The notes under the pieces are model-generated. The model worked only from the letters and a program-made list of their open reading frames with translations. It ran no database searches and had not been told where the DNA came from. The position numbers and the translations under genes were made by a program. Of a stretch of DNA of 64,000 nt, positions 43,530 through 52,121 are shown piece by piece; within the stretch, counting starts at the first letter, position 1; each line of letters begins with the position of its first letter. Source of the stretch: Bog-532 sp963828445 (GTDB taxonomy: Bacteria; Actinomycetota; Actinomycetes; Streptosporangiales; Streptosporangiaceae); assembly GCA_963828445.1 (NCBI GenBank), contig CAWHFP010000003.1:372001-436000 (forward strand), given 5' to 3'.

Positions 43530-43580
43530 GGGTGCAAATGCGCATTCGCACCCAGCGGGTGAGTGCAAATGCGCATTCGC
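43530..43580. repeat. Two copies of an 18-bp palindromic element
   Basis: GTGCAAATGCGCATTCGC occurs at 43532-43549 and 43563-43580 (31-base step). Each centres on the palindrome AATGCGCATT. The first is extended to a near-perfect 24-bp palindrome by GGGTGC on the left and GCACCC on the right (43530-43553). It lies between convergent genes (stops at 43429 and 43621), an unusual place for an operator. Confidence 0.75.
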
Positions 43581-43620
43581 GCGCATTGGGACAAGTGACT
43601 GCCGGGGTCAGAGAGGTGGG

Positions 43621-44367
43621 TCAGTCCAGGCCGAGGGTGTCGCGGAGGTAGGTGCGGGAGGCGGTGAGGCCTTCGGAGAGGGAGGCCGGGCTTTCTTCGT
43701 CGACGCAGAGCCAGGCGGTGTAGTTGATGTCGGTCAGGGCGGCGGCGATGTCCTTGAAGTTGAGGGTGCCGCGGCCGAGGATGCGCCACTCCCCCGCCTC
43801 GTAGTCCTTGAGGTGGATGTTGTCGATGACCGGGGCGAAGTCGCGGATCAGGGCCGGGACGTCGGTGACGCCGGATTTGACCAGGTGGGCAGTGTCGACG
43901 GTCAGGCCGACGTGATCGGCGGCGGAGAAGAAGACGCCGAAGTCCTCGCGGTGCATGACCGGCTGCTGGAAGTGGTGGTGCAGGGACAGGGCCACGCCCT
44001 GCTCGGACGAGTCCCGGCCGGCGGCGGAGAGGGTCCGGGCGAAGGAACGCAGGTCAGCCGGGGTCACGCCGTCGCGGGGGTGGTCGTGGCAGAACACCAC
44101 CCGCTCGGAGCCGGTGGCGGCGGCGAAGGCGATGACCTCGCGCAGCCGGGCCAGCCCGGGGTCGTCCAGGGTGCCCATGGTGATCAGGGCGCTGGTCAGG
44201 CCGGGGGTGTCGCCCCAGGTGGCGGTGAAGCCGGCCGGGTCGCCCAGGTGGCTGGCGTACTGGCCGCCCTTGAGCTGGAGACCGGCGTAGCCCGCGGGCC
44301 GGAACTCGGTGAACAGCTGGCGCTGCTCGGCCAGGTCGCGGGTGGGCTTGGAGAAGGCGATCTTCAC
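43621..44367 (-). CDS. Sugar-phosphate isomerase/epimerase family protein (TIM barrel)
   Basis: A 248-residue AP-endonuclease-2-type TIM barrel. Visible metal/catalytic blocks are GVALSLHHHFQQPVMH, VGLTVDTAHLVKSG (Asp/His), NIHLKDYEAGEW (HxKD) and GRGTLNFKDI, with WLCVDEES near the end. Relatives include inositol catabolism enzymes (IolE, IolI) and hydroxypyruvate isomerase. It starts at GTG 44367, overlapping the stop of the upstream oxidoreductase gene (GTGA), so it is the last gene of the three-gene cupin-oxidoreductase-isomerase operon. A role in polyol or modified-sugar catabolism is inferred. Confidence 0.9.
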   Translation of the reverse strand: MKIAFSKPTRDLAEQRQLFTEFRPAGYAGLQLKGGQYASHLGDPAGFTATWGDTPGLTSALITMGTLDDPGLARLREVIAFAAATGSERVVFCHDHPRDGVTPADLRSFARTLSAAGRDSSEQGVALSLHHHFQQPVMHREDFGVFFSAADHVGLTVDTAHLVKSGVTDVPALIRDFAPVIDNIHLKDYEAGEWRILGRGTLNFKDIAAALTDINYTAWLCVDEESPASLSEGLTASRTYLRDTLGLD

Positions 44368-45369
44368 CGCGGGAGTCCTCCGGTCAGCTCAATGGGGCGG
44401 TTGTGGTCGGCGGACGCGTAGGCCGCCTCCAGCAGGGCGATGGTCTTGAGGTTGTCCCGGCCGCTGTTGCTGGGGGCCTGGCCGGTGTCGATACCGTCGA
44501 GCAGGCGGGCCAGGCTGCGGAAGGTCGACTCGGGCTTGCCCGCGCCCGCGTAAGGGTTGTCCCACTCGCGGGCGCCCGCGTCATTGGTCCGGACCAGCTT
44601 GTCGTAGCCGAACCGGAGCGTGCCCCGCTCGCCGACCACGATGGTGTCGGCCACGGTGACGCGGCTGGAGAAGCTCTCCACGTAGGACACGGGCACGGGC
44701 CCGAAGTCGATCTGCACGAAGGCGTCGGTCTCGCCCGCGCAGTCGATGGCCGGGGAGGAAAACGTGCGGGCCAGCACCCGGGTGGCGTCGGCCGGGACGA
44801 GCTGGCGGAAGCCGTCCAGCCAGTGCACGCCCATCACCGACAGGGCGTGCCGGTCCTGCTCGATCCGCCAGCCCTGGTCCTGCCGGAACATCAGGTCGAG
44901 CTGGGCGATACCGCGCACGGCCCCGATCTCGCCGTCGGCGATGAGCCGGGCCGCGATCCCGAACGCATAGTGGTCGCGGAAGTTCTGGTTCACCGCCAGC
45001 CGGACCCCGGCGTCCTCGGCCAGCGCGACCAGGCGGCGGGCTTCGGCGTAGGTGGGGGCCAGCGGCTTCTCGGTCATGATGTGCTTGCCCGCCGCGGCCA
45101 GCGCGGCCACCGCGGGCTCGCGCACCTCGCTCGGCGTGCAGACCACGGCCACGTCCCAGCTGCCTGGCGTGGCCGAGCAATTCCTCGACCGAGGCGAAGG
45201 TGCGGGGGACGCCGTGTTCCTGTTCGGCCCAGGCCCGGCGTTCGGCGACCGGGTCGCAGGCGGCCACGACCCGGACCCGCTCGGGATGGGCGTGGTAGCC
45301 GTCGAAGTGCATGGCCGAGACGTTGCCGCAGCCGACGACCACGGCGTTGTGCACGGTCATCGCGGTCAC
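44364..45369 (-). CDS. Gfo/Idh/MocA-family oxidoreductase (apparent frameshift)
   Basis: About 335 residues across one break. The N-terminal Rossmann part (MTVHNAVVVGCGNVSAMHFDGYHAHPERV, GxGxxS/G type) is in one frame to about 45165. The remainder (WDVAVVCTPSEVREPAVAAL, AGKHIMTEKPLAPTYAEARRL with the EKP motif, RLAVNQNFRDHY, MGVHWLDGFRQL) is in the next frame to 44364. One base lost or gained near 45165 explains it. Members oxidise or isomerise sugars, inositols and similar compounds with NAD(P). GTG 45369 overlaps the cupin gene stop and has GGAGG 9 bases upstream; ATG 45360 is the alternative. Translational coupling runs through the whole operon. Confidence 0.85.
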
Positions 45370-45746
45370 TCGGCAGCGCCTCCTTGGGGGCCTGCCGGCC
45401 GGACCTGGCGGTCCGCGGTGTTGAACGTGATCACGAACTCGCACTCGTCGGAGCCGATGTTGCGGGCCTGGTGCATGGTGCCCAGGGGAACGGAAATCGT
45501 GTCGCCGGCCTGCATCTCTATCCACTGGTCGCCCACGCGGTGCTGGATGTGCCCCTTCACCACGTGCAGCACCTCGTCGGAGTTGGGGTGGTAGTGCGGC
45601 GGGTTGGCCTGGCCCGGCTTGATGAAGCACTTGCCCACGGTCAGCACGGTGGAGTTGCCCAGGGCCCCGGACACCATCCAGACCAGGCGGCCCCAGTCCT
45701 GTTCGTCGACGGTGTAGTCGTCGGGCCGCGCCACGAAGTCAGTCAT
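45366..45746 (-). CDS. Cupin-domain protein
   Basis: A 126-residue single-domain cupin. Metal ligands are visible in motif 1 (NPPHYHPNSDEVLHVVKGH: two His and Glu) and motif 2 (PLGTMHQARN: His). It is the first gene of a coupled operon with a Gfo/Idh oxidoreductase and a TIM-barrel isomerase. Small cupins of this sort often act as sugar or keto-acid isomerases or decarboxylases. There is no signal peptide. The MocR regulator gene lies just upstream on the same strand. Confidence 0.9.
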   Translation of the reverse strand: MTDFVARPDDYTVDEQDWGRLVWMVSGALGNSTVLTVGKCFIKPGQANPPHYHPNSDEVLHVVKGHIQHRVGDQWIEMQAGDTISVPLGTMHQARNIGSDECEFVITFNTADRQVRPAGPQGGAAE

Positions 45747-45810
45747 GATCTGATCGTGGCCCAGGTGGGCAACCGTTTTCCAGGGCCAATTCCGAAGTGG
45801 TGGACCCGGC

Positions 45811-47287
45811 TCAGCGGGTGAACGTCGGCCAGGCGGCGGCCAGCCGGTGCAGGCCGCAGAGCACGTCGGGGGCTGGCGGCGCGAAGCTGATCCGCAGGTG
45901 GTCGTCGAGCCCGTCGGCGCAGCTGAACGTGGGCCCCGGCAGCAGCGCCACCCCGGCCCGGTCGGCGGCCTGGGCGAACGCGGTCGCGCCGGGCACCGGC
46001 AGCCGCACCCAGAGCGAGGCCCCGCCGGCCGGCCGGTCGAACCGCCACCGCGGGAACAGGTCGGCCACGGCGGCGGTCACCGTGTCCCGGGCCGGGCCCA
46101 GCTCGGCCCGGCGGCGGGCCCGGGCCTGGCCGATGGCCGGCAGCAGCCGGGCCGTGACCAGCTGGGCCAGCACCGAGGTGCCCAGGTCCTCGCCGCCCTT
46201 GACCGAGGTCAGCGCGGCCACGGTGGCCGGGTCGGCCCGCAGCCAGCCGACCCGCAGGCCACCCCAGAACGACTTGCTGGCCGAGCCGAGGGTGATCACC
46301 GGGCCGCCGTAGGCGGCGGTCGGCTTCAGCGGGGGGCCGGGCGGCTCGTCGATCAGCGTGTCGTACAAGGTGGCGTCGTCGAGCACCGGCACGCCGAGGT
46401 CGCTGAGGGCCTGGCGGCCGGACACGTCGAGGACCGAGCCGGTCGGGTTGTGCACGGTGGACTGGATCACGACCAGGGCCGGCCGGTGGGCCCGGGCCGC
46501 GGCGCGCAGCGCGGCCACGTCGATCCCGGCCGGCCCGCTCGGGACCGGGATCAGCCGGGCCCCGGCCGCGCGCAGGACCTCGATGGCGCCGCGGAACGAC
46601 GGCTCCTCGATCAGCACCGGGGCCCCCGGCTCGAGCAGGGCGGTGGCCACCAGCCGCAACGCCTGCTGGGCGCCGGAGGTGATGACGATCTGGTCCTCGG
46701 TGGTGGGCAGGCCCAGGTCAGCGTAGTAACCGGCCACCGCCTGGCGGAGGGCGGGCAGCCCGGCGGGCAGGTAGCCGTGGGTGCCGACCAGGTCGCGCAG
46801 GTCGGCGCCGGACAGCCGGTCGATCTCGGCGGTGACCAGGTCCAGCCCGGGCAGGGCGGCGCTGCGCAGATCGATCCGCGGCTCCACCGAATCAGGCGCG
46901 GGGTGGCTGGGCCCGGACCCGGCGGGCGGGGGCAGGAACGACCGCAGCCGGTCATCGCCCCGGCTGAGCGTGTGCCGGCCGGCCAGCGACACGTAGGTAC
47001 CGTCACCCCGCCGGCTGGAAAATATCCCTTCGCCGCGCAATTCATCGAAGGCCGCTCCGACCGTGTTGCGGCTGACGTTCAGGGTGCCGGCCAGGATGCG
47101 TTCGGACGGCAGCCGGGTACCCGCGGGCAACTGCCCCGACCAGACCAGGGCCCGCAGCCGTCCGGTGAGCCGGGTGTGCAGGGCACCCTCGCCCGCGCAC
47201 CCAGCCCTCCAGCAGCCGGGACAGCTGGCTACGGCCGATGACCGAGGCCACCGGTCGTGAATTGGCTCTCGCCTTTACAGGTGCCAT
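45811..47287 (-). CDS. MocR/GntR-type regulator with aminotransferase domain (apparent frameshift)
   Basis: About 490 residues when read across a break near 47200. The N-terminus (from ATG 47287, VKARANSRPVASVIGRSQLSRLLEGW) is in one frame. The rest of the GntR winged helix (GEGALHTRLTGRLRALVWSGQLPAGTRLPSER, then LNVSRNTVGAAFDELRGEG) and the fold-type I aminotransferase domain are in another. The PLP lysine is in ITLGSASKSFWGGLRVGW; other blocks are SGAQQALRLVATALLEPG and VHNPTGSVLDVSGRQAL. MocR regulators sense amino-type metabolites through PLP. Only 55 bases separate it from the divergent Tm-1-like gene, which it probably controls, and the cupin operon follows on its own strand. Confidence 0.88.
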
Positions 47288-47342
47288 GCAGCGATGATCG
47301 TTCAGGTTGCGATCGCAGGGCAATGTGGAAGGGAGTCCGCCG

Positions 47343-48560
47343 ATGGCCACAGTCGTCCTCGTCGGAACGCTCGACACCAAGGGCGCCGAGAACGAATTCG
47401 TCCGCGACCGGCTGCGCGCGGCCGGGGTGGACGTGCTGGTGGTGGACACCGGGGTGCTGGAACCGCCGGGCTTCCGGCCCGACATCACCCGGCAGGAGGT
47501 GGCCGCCGCGGCCGGGGCCGACTTCGACGCGCTGGTGGCCGCGCGGGACCGCGGCGCCGCCATCACGGCCATGGCCTCGGGTGCGGAGGTCGTGGTCGGC
47601 CGCCTGCACGAGGAGGGCCGGCTGGACGGGGCGCTGGCCCTGGGCGGGACCGGCGGCACCTCCATCGCCACCCGGGCCTTCCGGGCGCTGCCGCTGGGCG
47701 TGCCCAAGCTGGTGGTGTCCACCGCGGCCTCCGGCAACACCGCCGACTACATCCGCGAGACCGACCTGATCCTGATGCCGAGCGTGACCGACATCGCCGG
47801 GCTCAACCGGATCTCGACCCGGATCCTGGCCAACGCGGCGGCGGCGGTGGCCGGGATGGTGCTGGCCGCACCCCTGCCCGCGGCGGCGGGCGGGCGGCCG
47901 ATGGTGGCGGCCAGCATGTTCGGCGTGACCACCCCCTGCATCACCCGGGCCCGGGCCCGGCTGGAGACCCTCGGCTACGAGGTGCTGGTGTTCCACATGA
48001 CCGGCACCGGCGGCCGCACCCTGGAGTCGCTGGCCGCCCAGGGCCTGCTGGCCGGGGTGCTGGACGCGACCACCACCGAACTGGCCGACGAGCTGGTGGG
48101 CGGCATCTTCTCGGCCGGCCCGGACCGGCTCAGCGCGGCCGGGAAGGCCGGGATCCCGCAGGTGGTGTCGGTGGGCGCGCTGGACATGGTGAACTTCGGC
48201 CCGATGGACACGGTCCCGGCCGAGTTCAAGGACCGGAACCTGTACGTGCACAACCCGATCACCACCCTGATGCGCACCACCGCCGGGGAGAACACCGAGC
48301 TGGGCACCCGGCTGGCCCGCCGGCTCAACACGGCCACCGGCCCGACCAGCCTGTTCCTGCCGCTGCGCGGGGTCTCGGCCATCGACGTGGACGGGGCGCC
48401 GTTCCGGGACGAGGCCGCCGACCGCGCGCTGTTCGGCGCCATCCAGGATGAGCTCGACACCGAGAAGGTCGAGCTGGTCGAGATGGACATGGACGTGAAC
48501 GACGACCGGTTCGCCGACGCCATGGCCGACCGGCTGCACCAGCTGATCACCAAGGAGTAG
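47343..48560 (+). CDS. Tm-1-like ATP-binding domain protein (UPF0261)
   Basis: A 405-residue cytosolic protein: ATVVLVGTLDTKGAENEFVRDRL at the start, LALGGTGGTSIATRAFRALPLGVPKLVVST, a central ASMFGVTTPCITRARARLETLGYEVLVFH, and MDTVPAEFKDRNLYVHNPITTLMRTT. The N-terminal domain binds ATP in the plant virus resistance protein Tm-1; bacterial members are paired with a TIM-barrel PEP-hydrolase-family protein, as here. The start at 47343 follows GGAAGGGAG. The downstream partner begins 3 bases after its stop. The reaction is unknown. Confidence 0.92.
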   Translation: MATVVLVGTLDTKGAENEFVRDRLRAAGVDVLVVDTGVLEPPGFRPDITRQEVAAAAGADFDALVAARDRGAAITAMASGAEVVVGRLHEEGRLDGALALGGTGGTSIATRAFRALPLGVPKLVVSTAASGNTADYIRETDLILMPSVTDIAGLNRISTRILANAAAAVAGMVLAAPLPAAAGGRPMVAASMFGVTTPCITRARARLETLGYEVLVFHMTGTGGRTLESLAAQGLLAGVLDATTTELADELVGGIFSAGPDRLSAAGKAGIPQVVSVGALDMVNFGPMDTVPAEFKDRNLYVHNPITTLMRTTAGENTELGTRLARRLNTATGPTSLFLPLRGVSAIDVDGAPFRDEAADRALFGAIQDELDTEKVELVEMDMDVNDDRFADAMADRLHQLITKE

Positions 48561-48563
48561 CGC

Positions 48564-49394
48564 ATGCCACGAGTTCCCCGCGGTGAGATCCTCGGCCGGC
48601 TCCGAGAAAAGGCGGAGCGGCGGCAGCCGATCGTCGGCGGCGGGGCCGGCACCGGGCTGTCGGCCAAGGGCGAAGAGGCCGGCGGCATCGACCTGATCGT
48701 CATCTACAACTCGGGCCGGTACCGGATGGCGGGCCGGGGTTCGCTGGCCGGGCTGCTGGCCTACGGGAACGCCAACGAGATCGTGGTCGACATGGGCAAG
48801 GAGGTGCTGACCGCGGTCGAGTCGGTGCCGGTGCTGGCCGGGGTGAACGGCACCGACCCGTTCTACGACCCGGACCTGTTCCTGCGCGGGCTGGCCGAGC
48901 AGGGGTTCTCCGGCGTGCAGAACTTCCCGACCGTGGGGCTCATCGACGGGACGTTCCGGGCCAACCTGGAAGAGACCGGCATGAGCTACGGCCTGGAGGT
49001 CGACATGATCCGGCGGGCCCACGACCTGGACCTGCTGACCAGCCCGTACGTGTTCTCGGCCGAGGACGCGGTGGCCATGACCGAGGCCGGGGCCGACCTG
49101 GTCGTCTGCCACATGGGCCTGACCACCGGCGGCGCCATCGGGGCCGAGACGGCCAAGACCCTGGACGACTGCGTGGAGCTGGCCAGCGACTGGTCCCGGG
49201 CCGCCCGGGGCGTCCGCGACGACGTGCTGGTGCTGGTGCACGGCGGCCCGGTGGCCGAGCCCAAGGACGCCGGCTACGTGCTGAGCCGGGCCGAGGGGCT
49301 GCACGGGTTCTACGGGGCCTCGTCGATGGAGCGGCTGCCGGTGGAGCGGGCCCTGATCGAGCAGACCCGGGCGTTCACGCAGCTCACGTACTGA
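48564..49394 (+). CDS. Phosphoenolpyruvate-hydrolase-family TIM-barrel protein
   Basis: A 276-residue TIM barrel: REKAERRQPIVGGGAGTGLSAKGEEAGGIDL, IYNSGRYRMAGRGSLAGLLAYGNAN, VLAGVNGTDPF, QNFPTVGLIDGTFRANLEETGM, VVCHMGLTTGGAIGAETAK and GFYGASSMERLPVERA. The family is named for PEP hydrolase similarity; in plants and bacteria it is fused or coupled to Tm-1-like domains. Start ATG 48564 lies 3 bases after the preceding stop, in the typical two-gene arrangement. The pair probably processes an unusual acid or sugar under the MocR regulator. Confidence 0.92.
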   Translation: MPRVPRGEILGRLREKAERRQPIVGGGAGTGLSAKGEEAGGIDLIVIYNSGRYRMAGRGSLAGLLAYGNANEIVVDMGKEVLTAVESVPVLAGVNGTDPFYDPDLFLRGLAEQGFSGVQNFPTVGLIDGTFRANLEETGMSYGLEVDMIRRAHDLDLLTSPYVFSAEDAVAMTEAGADLVVCHMGLTTGGAIGAETAKTLDDCVELASDWSRAARGVRDDVLVLVHGGPVAEPKDAGYVLSRAEGLHGFYGASSMERLPVERALIEQTRAFTQLTY

Positions 49395-49440
49395 GCCCAC
49401 GAGACCGTGACCTTTGACAGTGAGGGCAGGCCAGCGGAGC

Positions 49441-49470
49441 TTTAGTGCTAAATAGTTAATTAGCACTAAA
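49441..49470 (+). promoter_or_regulatory. Perfect inverted repeat TTTAGTGCTAA/TTAGCACTAAA
   Basis: The arms TTTAGTGCTAA (49441-49451) and TTAGCACTAAA (49460-49470) are exact reverse complements with an 8-base AT spacer. The site ends one base before the GGAGAG ribosome site of the hemerythrin-like reading frame. It is AT-rich in a GC-rich setting. A repressor binding here would block the ribosome site or transcription start; no cognate regulator was identified nearby. Confidence 0.65.
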
Positions 49471-49478
49471 GGAGAGAA

Positions 49479-50348
49479 TTGGTAGTCGCACCGCACCACA
49501 CCGGCCTACCCGCCATCGCCGACACCGTCCCCAACATCGCCGTCCACTTCGCCCAGGTGACCAGTACGGCCCCGGGAACCGATATCGCGCAGATAGGGCG
49601 GCGCGCCGGGCACCTGGGCGCGTTCGAGCGCGTGGTGCTGCCGATCGCCGAGACCAGGCTGGCCGACGGCGCCACGCGGGCCAAAGACCCGAGTGCTGGA
49701 CGGACACGAGACCGTCGAGCTGATCAGGTCCTACCACCGGGCTTCGCTGATGGCGCCCACCAGGGGTCACCCCCGGCTCAGCTACCGCGGGCGCAGGGGC
49801 TGGCTGATGTTCAAGCTGGCCGCGTTCATCGATGATGTGCGAGACGGCACGGACAACCGCGCGGTCCGCTCGGACGTCTGGTCCAGCGCCGACAGGGCGC
49901 GTTCGAGCGCGTGGTGCTGCCGATCGCCGAGACCAGGCTGGCCGACGGCGCCGCGCGGGCCGAAGACCTGCGGCGTCACGGCCACGAGCTGTCCACCGCG
50001 CTGCACTGGCTGGACCGTACCGTCACCGGTGATGCCCGGTCCGCGCGACGCCCGGCCAACGAGATGTACGAGGAAGTCCGGGCCGCCACCTGGAAGTACA
50101 TTCAGGCTGAGCAAGCCCTCATGAGTCCGCTGGCGCGAGTGCTCGACGGCCACGAGACCGTCGAGCTGATCAGGTCCTACGACCGGGCTTCGCTCATGGC
50201 ACCCAGCCGGGGTCACCCCCTGCTCGAGCGTACCGTGAGCGGCGGGGCTGGCTGATGTTCAAGCTGGCCGGGTTCATCGATGATGAGCGAGACGTCGCGG
50301 ACAATCGGGCGGTCCGCTCGGTCGTCTGGTCCAGCGCCGCCAAGGCGA
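49479..50348 (+). pseudogene. Hemerythrin-like gene, tandemly duplicated and broken
   Basis: It opens at TTG 49479 (VVAPHHTGLPAIADTVPNIAVHF, then HLGAFERVVLPIAETRL), resembling actinobacterial hemerythrin-type (HHE) proteins. After 49688 the text jumps about 170 bases ahead in the gene (missing middle) and loses frame. It continues with a C-terminal part (GWLMFKLAAFIDDVRDGTDNRA) in another frame. At 49896/49897 the sequence restarts at GCGCGTTCGAGC and gives a second copy (49897-50348) that contains the middle (EDLRRHGHELSTALHWLDRTVTGDA) but again changes frame near 50225. Units are about 90% identical where they overlap. The gene as a whole cannot make a complete protein from this sequence. 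Confidence 0.75.
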
Positions 50349-50462
50349 TGCACGGTGTGGCTGTCCTGAGCTGCCAGTGCCGGGCAGTCCCGCCCGCGGC
50401 CTAGGATCGGCGCCGATCGCCAACCCGGGCCGAACCGATCAGCCTGCAGGAGGCGGCTAGCC

Positions 50463-50711
50463 GTGATGGTGGTCGGGGTGACCGGGCCAGGCCACGACCA
50501 GGCTGTCCAGGACATCGTCCAGGCTCTCCGGAACTCGGGCAGCACGGTGCCGGTGCTCATCGGCGGCGCGGCCGTCAACGACGCCGACCACGCCCGGCGT
50601 CTCGGGGCGGACGCCTGGACCGGCCCGGACGGCCGGTCCGTCATCACCGCCGTGACTGCCGCCGCGGCCGGGCGGCGCCCAGATCCGCCCGTTCAGGCCC
50701 GGGCGGGCTGA
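50463..50711 (+). CDS. Half of a B12-binding-like domain
   Basis: An 82-residue product: VVGVTGPGHDQAVQDIVQALRNS, then TVPVLIGGAAVNDADHARRLGADAWTGPDGRSVITAV. It matches the C-terminal half of a cobalamin-binding Rossmann domain (the GG-A and GADxw blocks) but lacks the N-terminal DxHxxG half that ligates cobalt, so B12 binding is doubtful. AGGAGG precedes the GTG at 50463. It converges with the MerR-DICT gene, overlapping it by 19 bases. It may be a remnant of a larger B12 sensor. Confidence 0.6.
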   Translation: MMVVGVTGPGHDQAVQDIVQALRNSGSTVPVLIGGAAVNDADHARRLGADAWTGPDGRSVITAVTAAAAGRRPDPPVQARAG

Positions 50712-51640
50712 TAAGCGGCGGCGAGGTAGTCGAGGGTCCGCTCGATGACGTCGCTGGCCCGGCGCAGGTCGGCTGAGCTGGGGGCGGGCTCGGTACTGAG
50801 CTGGCCGGTGAGCCGGTGCGGGTCCTCCAGGATCTCCGGGAGGGCCGCGGCGGCCAGCCCGGCACCGATCCGGGCCGCGTCCCGGACCACCTGCGGATCC
50901 ACCGACCACAGCACCTCGAACGTCCGGTCCGGGTCGGGGTAGCGGTCCTGCCCGGGCCGTTCCCGGGCCACCACGCAGGCCGGGGCGTCGGGAGCGTCAC
51001 AGATCAGCGTCCACTCCCGGCGCAGCGGCGAATCGCCGGGCACGGCGACCTCGGCGATCCGCCCGGGGCGCAGGCGGCTGTGCGCGAAGTCGGCGAAGAT
51101 CACGGTGTGCTCGGCGGCGCGGGCCAGGTCGGCCCAGCGCGGCGCGGACGCCTGGTAGAACCGCTGACGCTGGAAGGAGCCGAGCAGGACCGGGCGCTGG
51201 GCGCGGGCCGCGCACTCGTCCTCGATCGCCCGCGTCACCGCCAGCAGGGCCTTCTTGGTCAGGACGTGCACCCGGAGGGCCGGGTGCCGGCGGCGGAGCC
51301 CGGCGAAGATCGACGGCTCGGTCCCTGCGCCCTCGCCGGTCCCGGCGCTGGCGGCAGCCTGGGCCAGCGCCGCGGACAGGGACAGGCCGGACGCCCGGCG
51401 GCGCAGCACCTCGGTGAGCAGGTCGCAGTCGGCTTCGGTGTACCGGCGCTGCCCGCTGGGTGAACGCTGCGGGCGGGGCAGGCCGTAGCGCTGCTCCCAG
51501 TTCCGCAACCCCGCCACCGGTATCCCGGTCCGCCGGGACACCTCGCTGATCGACAGCACGGCCGGCCCGGTGCCTACGTCACCGCCGTCGACGCCGCCGA
51601 TGCCGTCACTGTCCGAGTTCGTCATGATGATGACCACCAT
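50693..51640 (-). CDS. MerR-type regulator with DICT sensory domain
   Basis: A 315-residue regulator. A MerR helix-turn-helix lies at about residues 25-95 (LSISEVSRRTGIPVAGLRNWEQRYGLPRPQRSPSGQRRY, with the variant ending LTEVLRRRASGLSLSAAL). A DICT domain follows from about 125 (VHVLTKKALLAVTRAIEDECAARAQRPVLLGSFQRQRFYQ) and a C-terminal helical part (FEVLWSVDPQVVRDAARIGAGLAAAALPEILEDPHR). DICT proteins are associated with light or redox signalling with unknown ligands. Start 51640 is the longest; ATG 51625 has a somewhat better ribosome site. Confidence 0.9.
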   Translation of the reverse strand: MVVIIMTNSDSDGIGGVDGGDVGTGPAVLSISEVSRRTGIPVAGLRNWEQRYGLPRPQRSPSGQRRYTEADCDLLTEVLRRRASGLSLSAALAQAAASAGTGEGAGTEPSIFAGLRRRHPALRVHVLTKKALLAVTRAIEDECAARAQRPVLLGSFQRQRFYQASAPRWADLARAAEHTVIFADFAHSRLRPGRIAEVAVPGDSPLRREWTLICDAPDAPACVVARERPGQDRYPDPDRTFEVLWSVDPQVVRDAARIGAGLAAAALPEILEDPHRLTGQLSTEPAPSSADLRRASDVIERTLDYLAAAYQPARA

Positions 51641-51773
51641 TAATCAGAATGATGAAGTATGCTCACTGTAGCTGGATTGGCACGGCGGCGCCGCCGAAGT
51701 TCCATTCAGCGGCAGCAGCTGCCGGGGATCCCGGCAGCGGATCCGGCGCGAACCGCCGGGCCGGAGGTGTGAG

Positions 51774-52121
51774 TTGTCCTCGATTTTCCCGTCATGGCCG
51801 GACGACACCGACGATTCGCCGGGTGGCCAGCTCCGCTCAGCCGGACCCGATGACCCCTACTGGGCTTCGGCGGACTGGATGGCCCGCGGCGCCTGCCACG
51901 GCATCGATCCCGAGCTGTTCTTCCCGATCTCGGCCACGGGCCGGTCCACGCCGCAGATCGACGCGGCCAAGACCGTCTGCGGCCGCTGCGCGGTCAGCGA
52001 TGACTGCCTGTCCTACGCCCTGCGGGTCCTGCCCGACGGCATCTGGGGCGGAACGACCCGGGAAGAGCGGATCGCCATACGCCTGCGGCTGGGGCGCGCA
52101 CGGGTGCCGGCGGAGGGATGA
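51774..52121 (+). CDS. WhiB-family iron-sulfur transcription factor
   Basis: A 115-residue Wbl protein. The four cluster cysteines are seen in ARGACHG, then AKTVCGRCAVSDDCLSYAL, with the helical turn GIWGGTTREERIAIR (G-[VI]-W-G-G). Wbl proteins carry an O2- and NO-sensitive [4Fe-4S] cluster and act with sigma factors. The N-terminal 30 residues are unconserved. It starts at TTG 51774 after GGAGGTG. It overlaps the DUF3040 gene by 4 bases (ATGA), so the two are translationally coupled. Confidence 0.95.
   Translation: MSSIFPSWPDDTDDSPGGQLRSAGPDDPYWASADWMARGACHGIDPELFFPISATGRSTPQIDAAKTVCGRCAVSDDCLSYALRVLPDGIWGGTTREERIAIRLRLGRARVPAEG

Noticed and set aside
49441..50460. Insertion sequence with terminal inverted repeats
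   Set aside because: The inverted repeat at 49441 is a single short site, no transposase-like frame exists, and the duplicated DNA is a hemerythrin-like gene.
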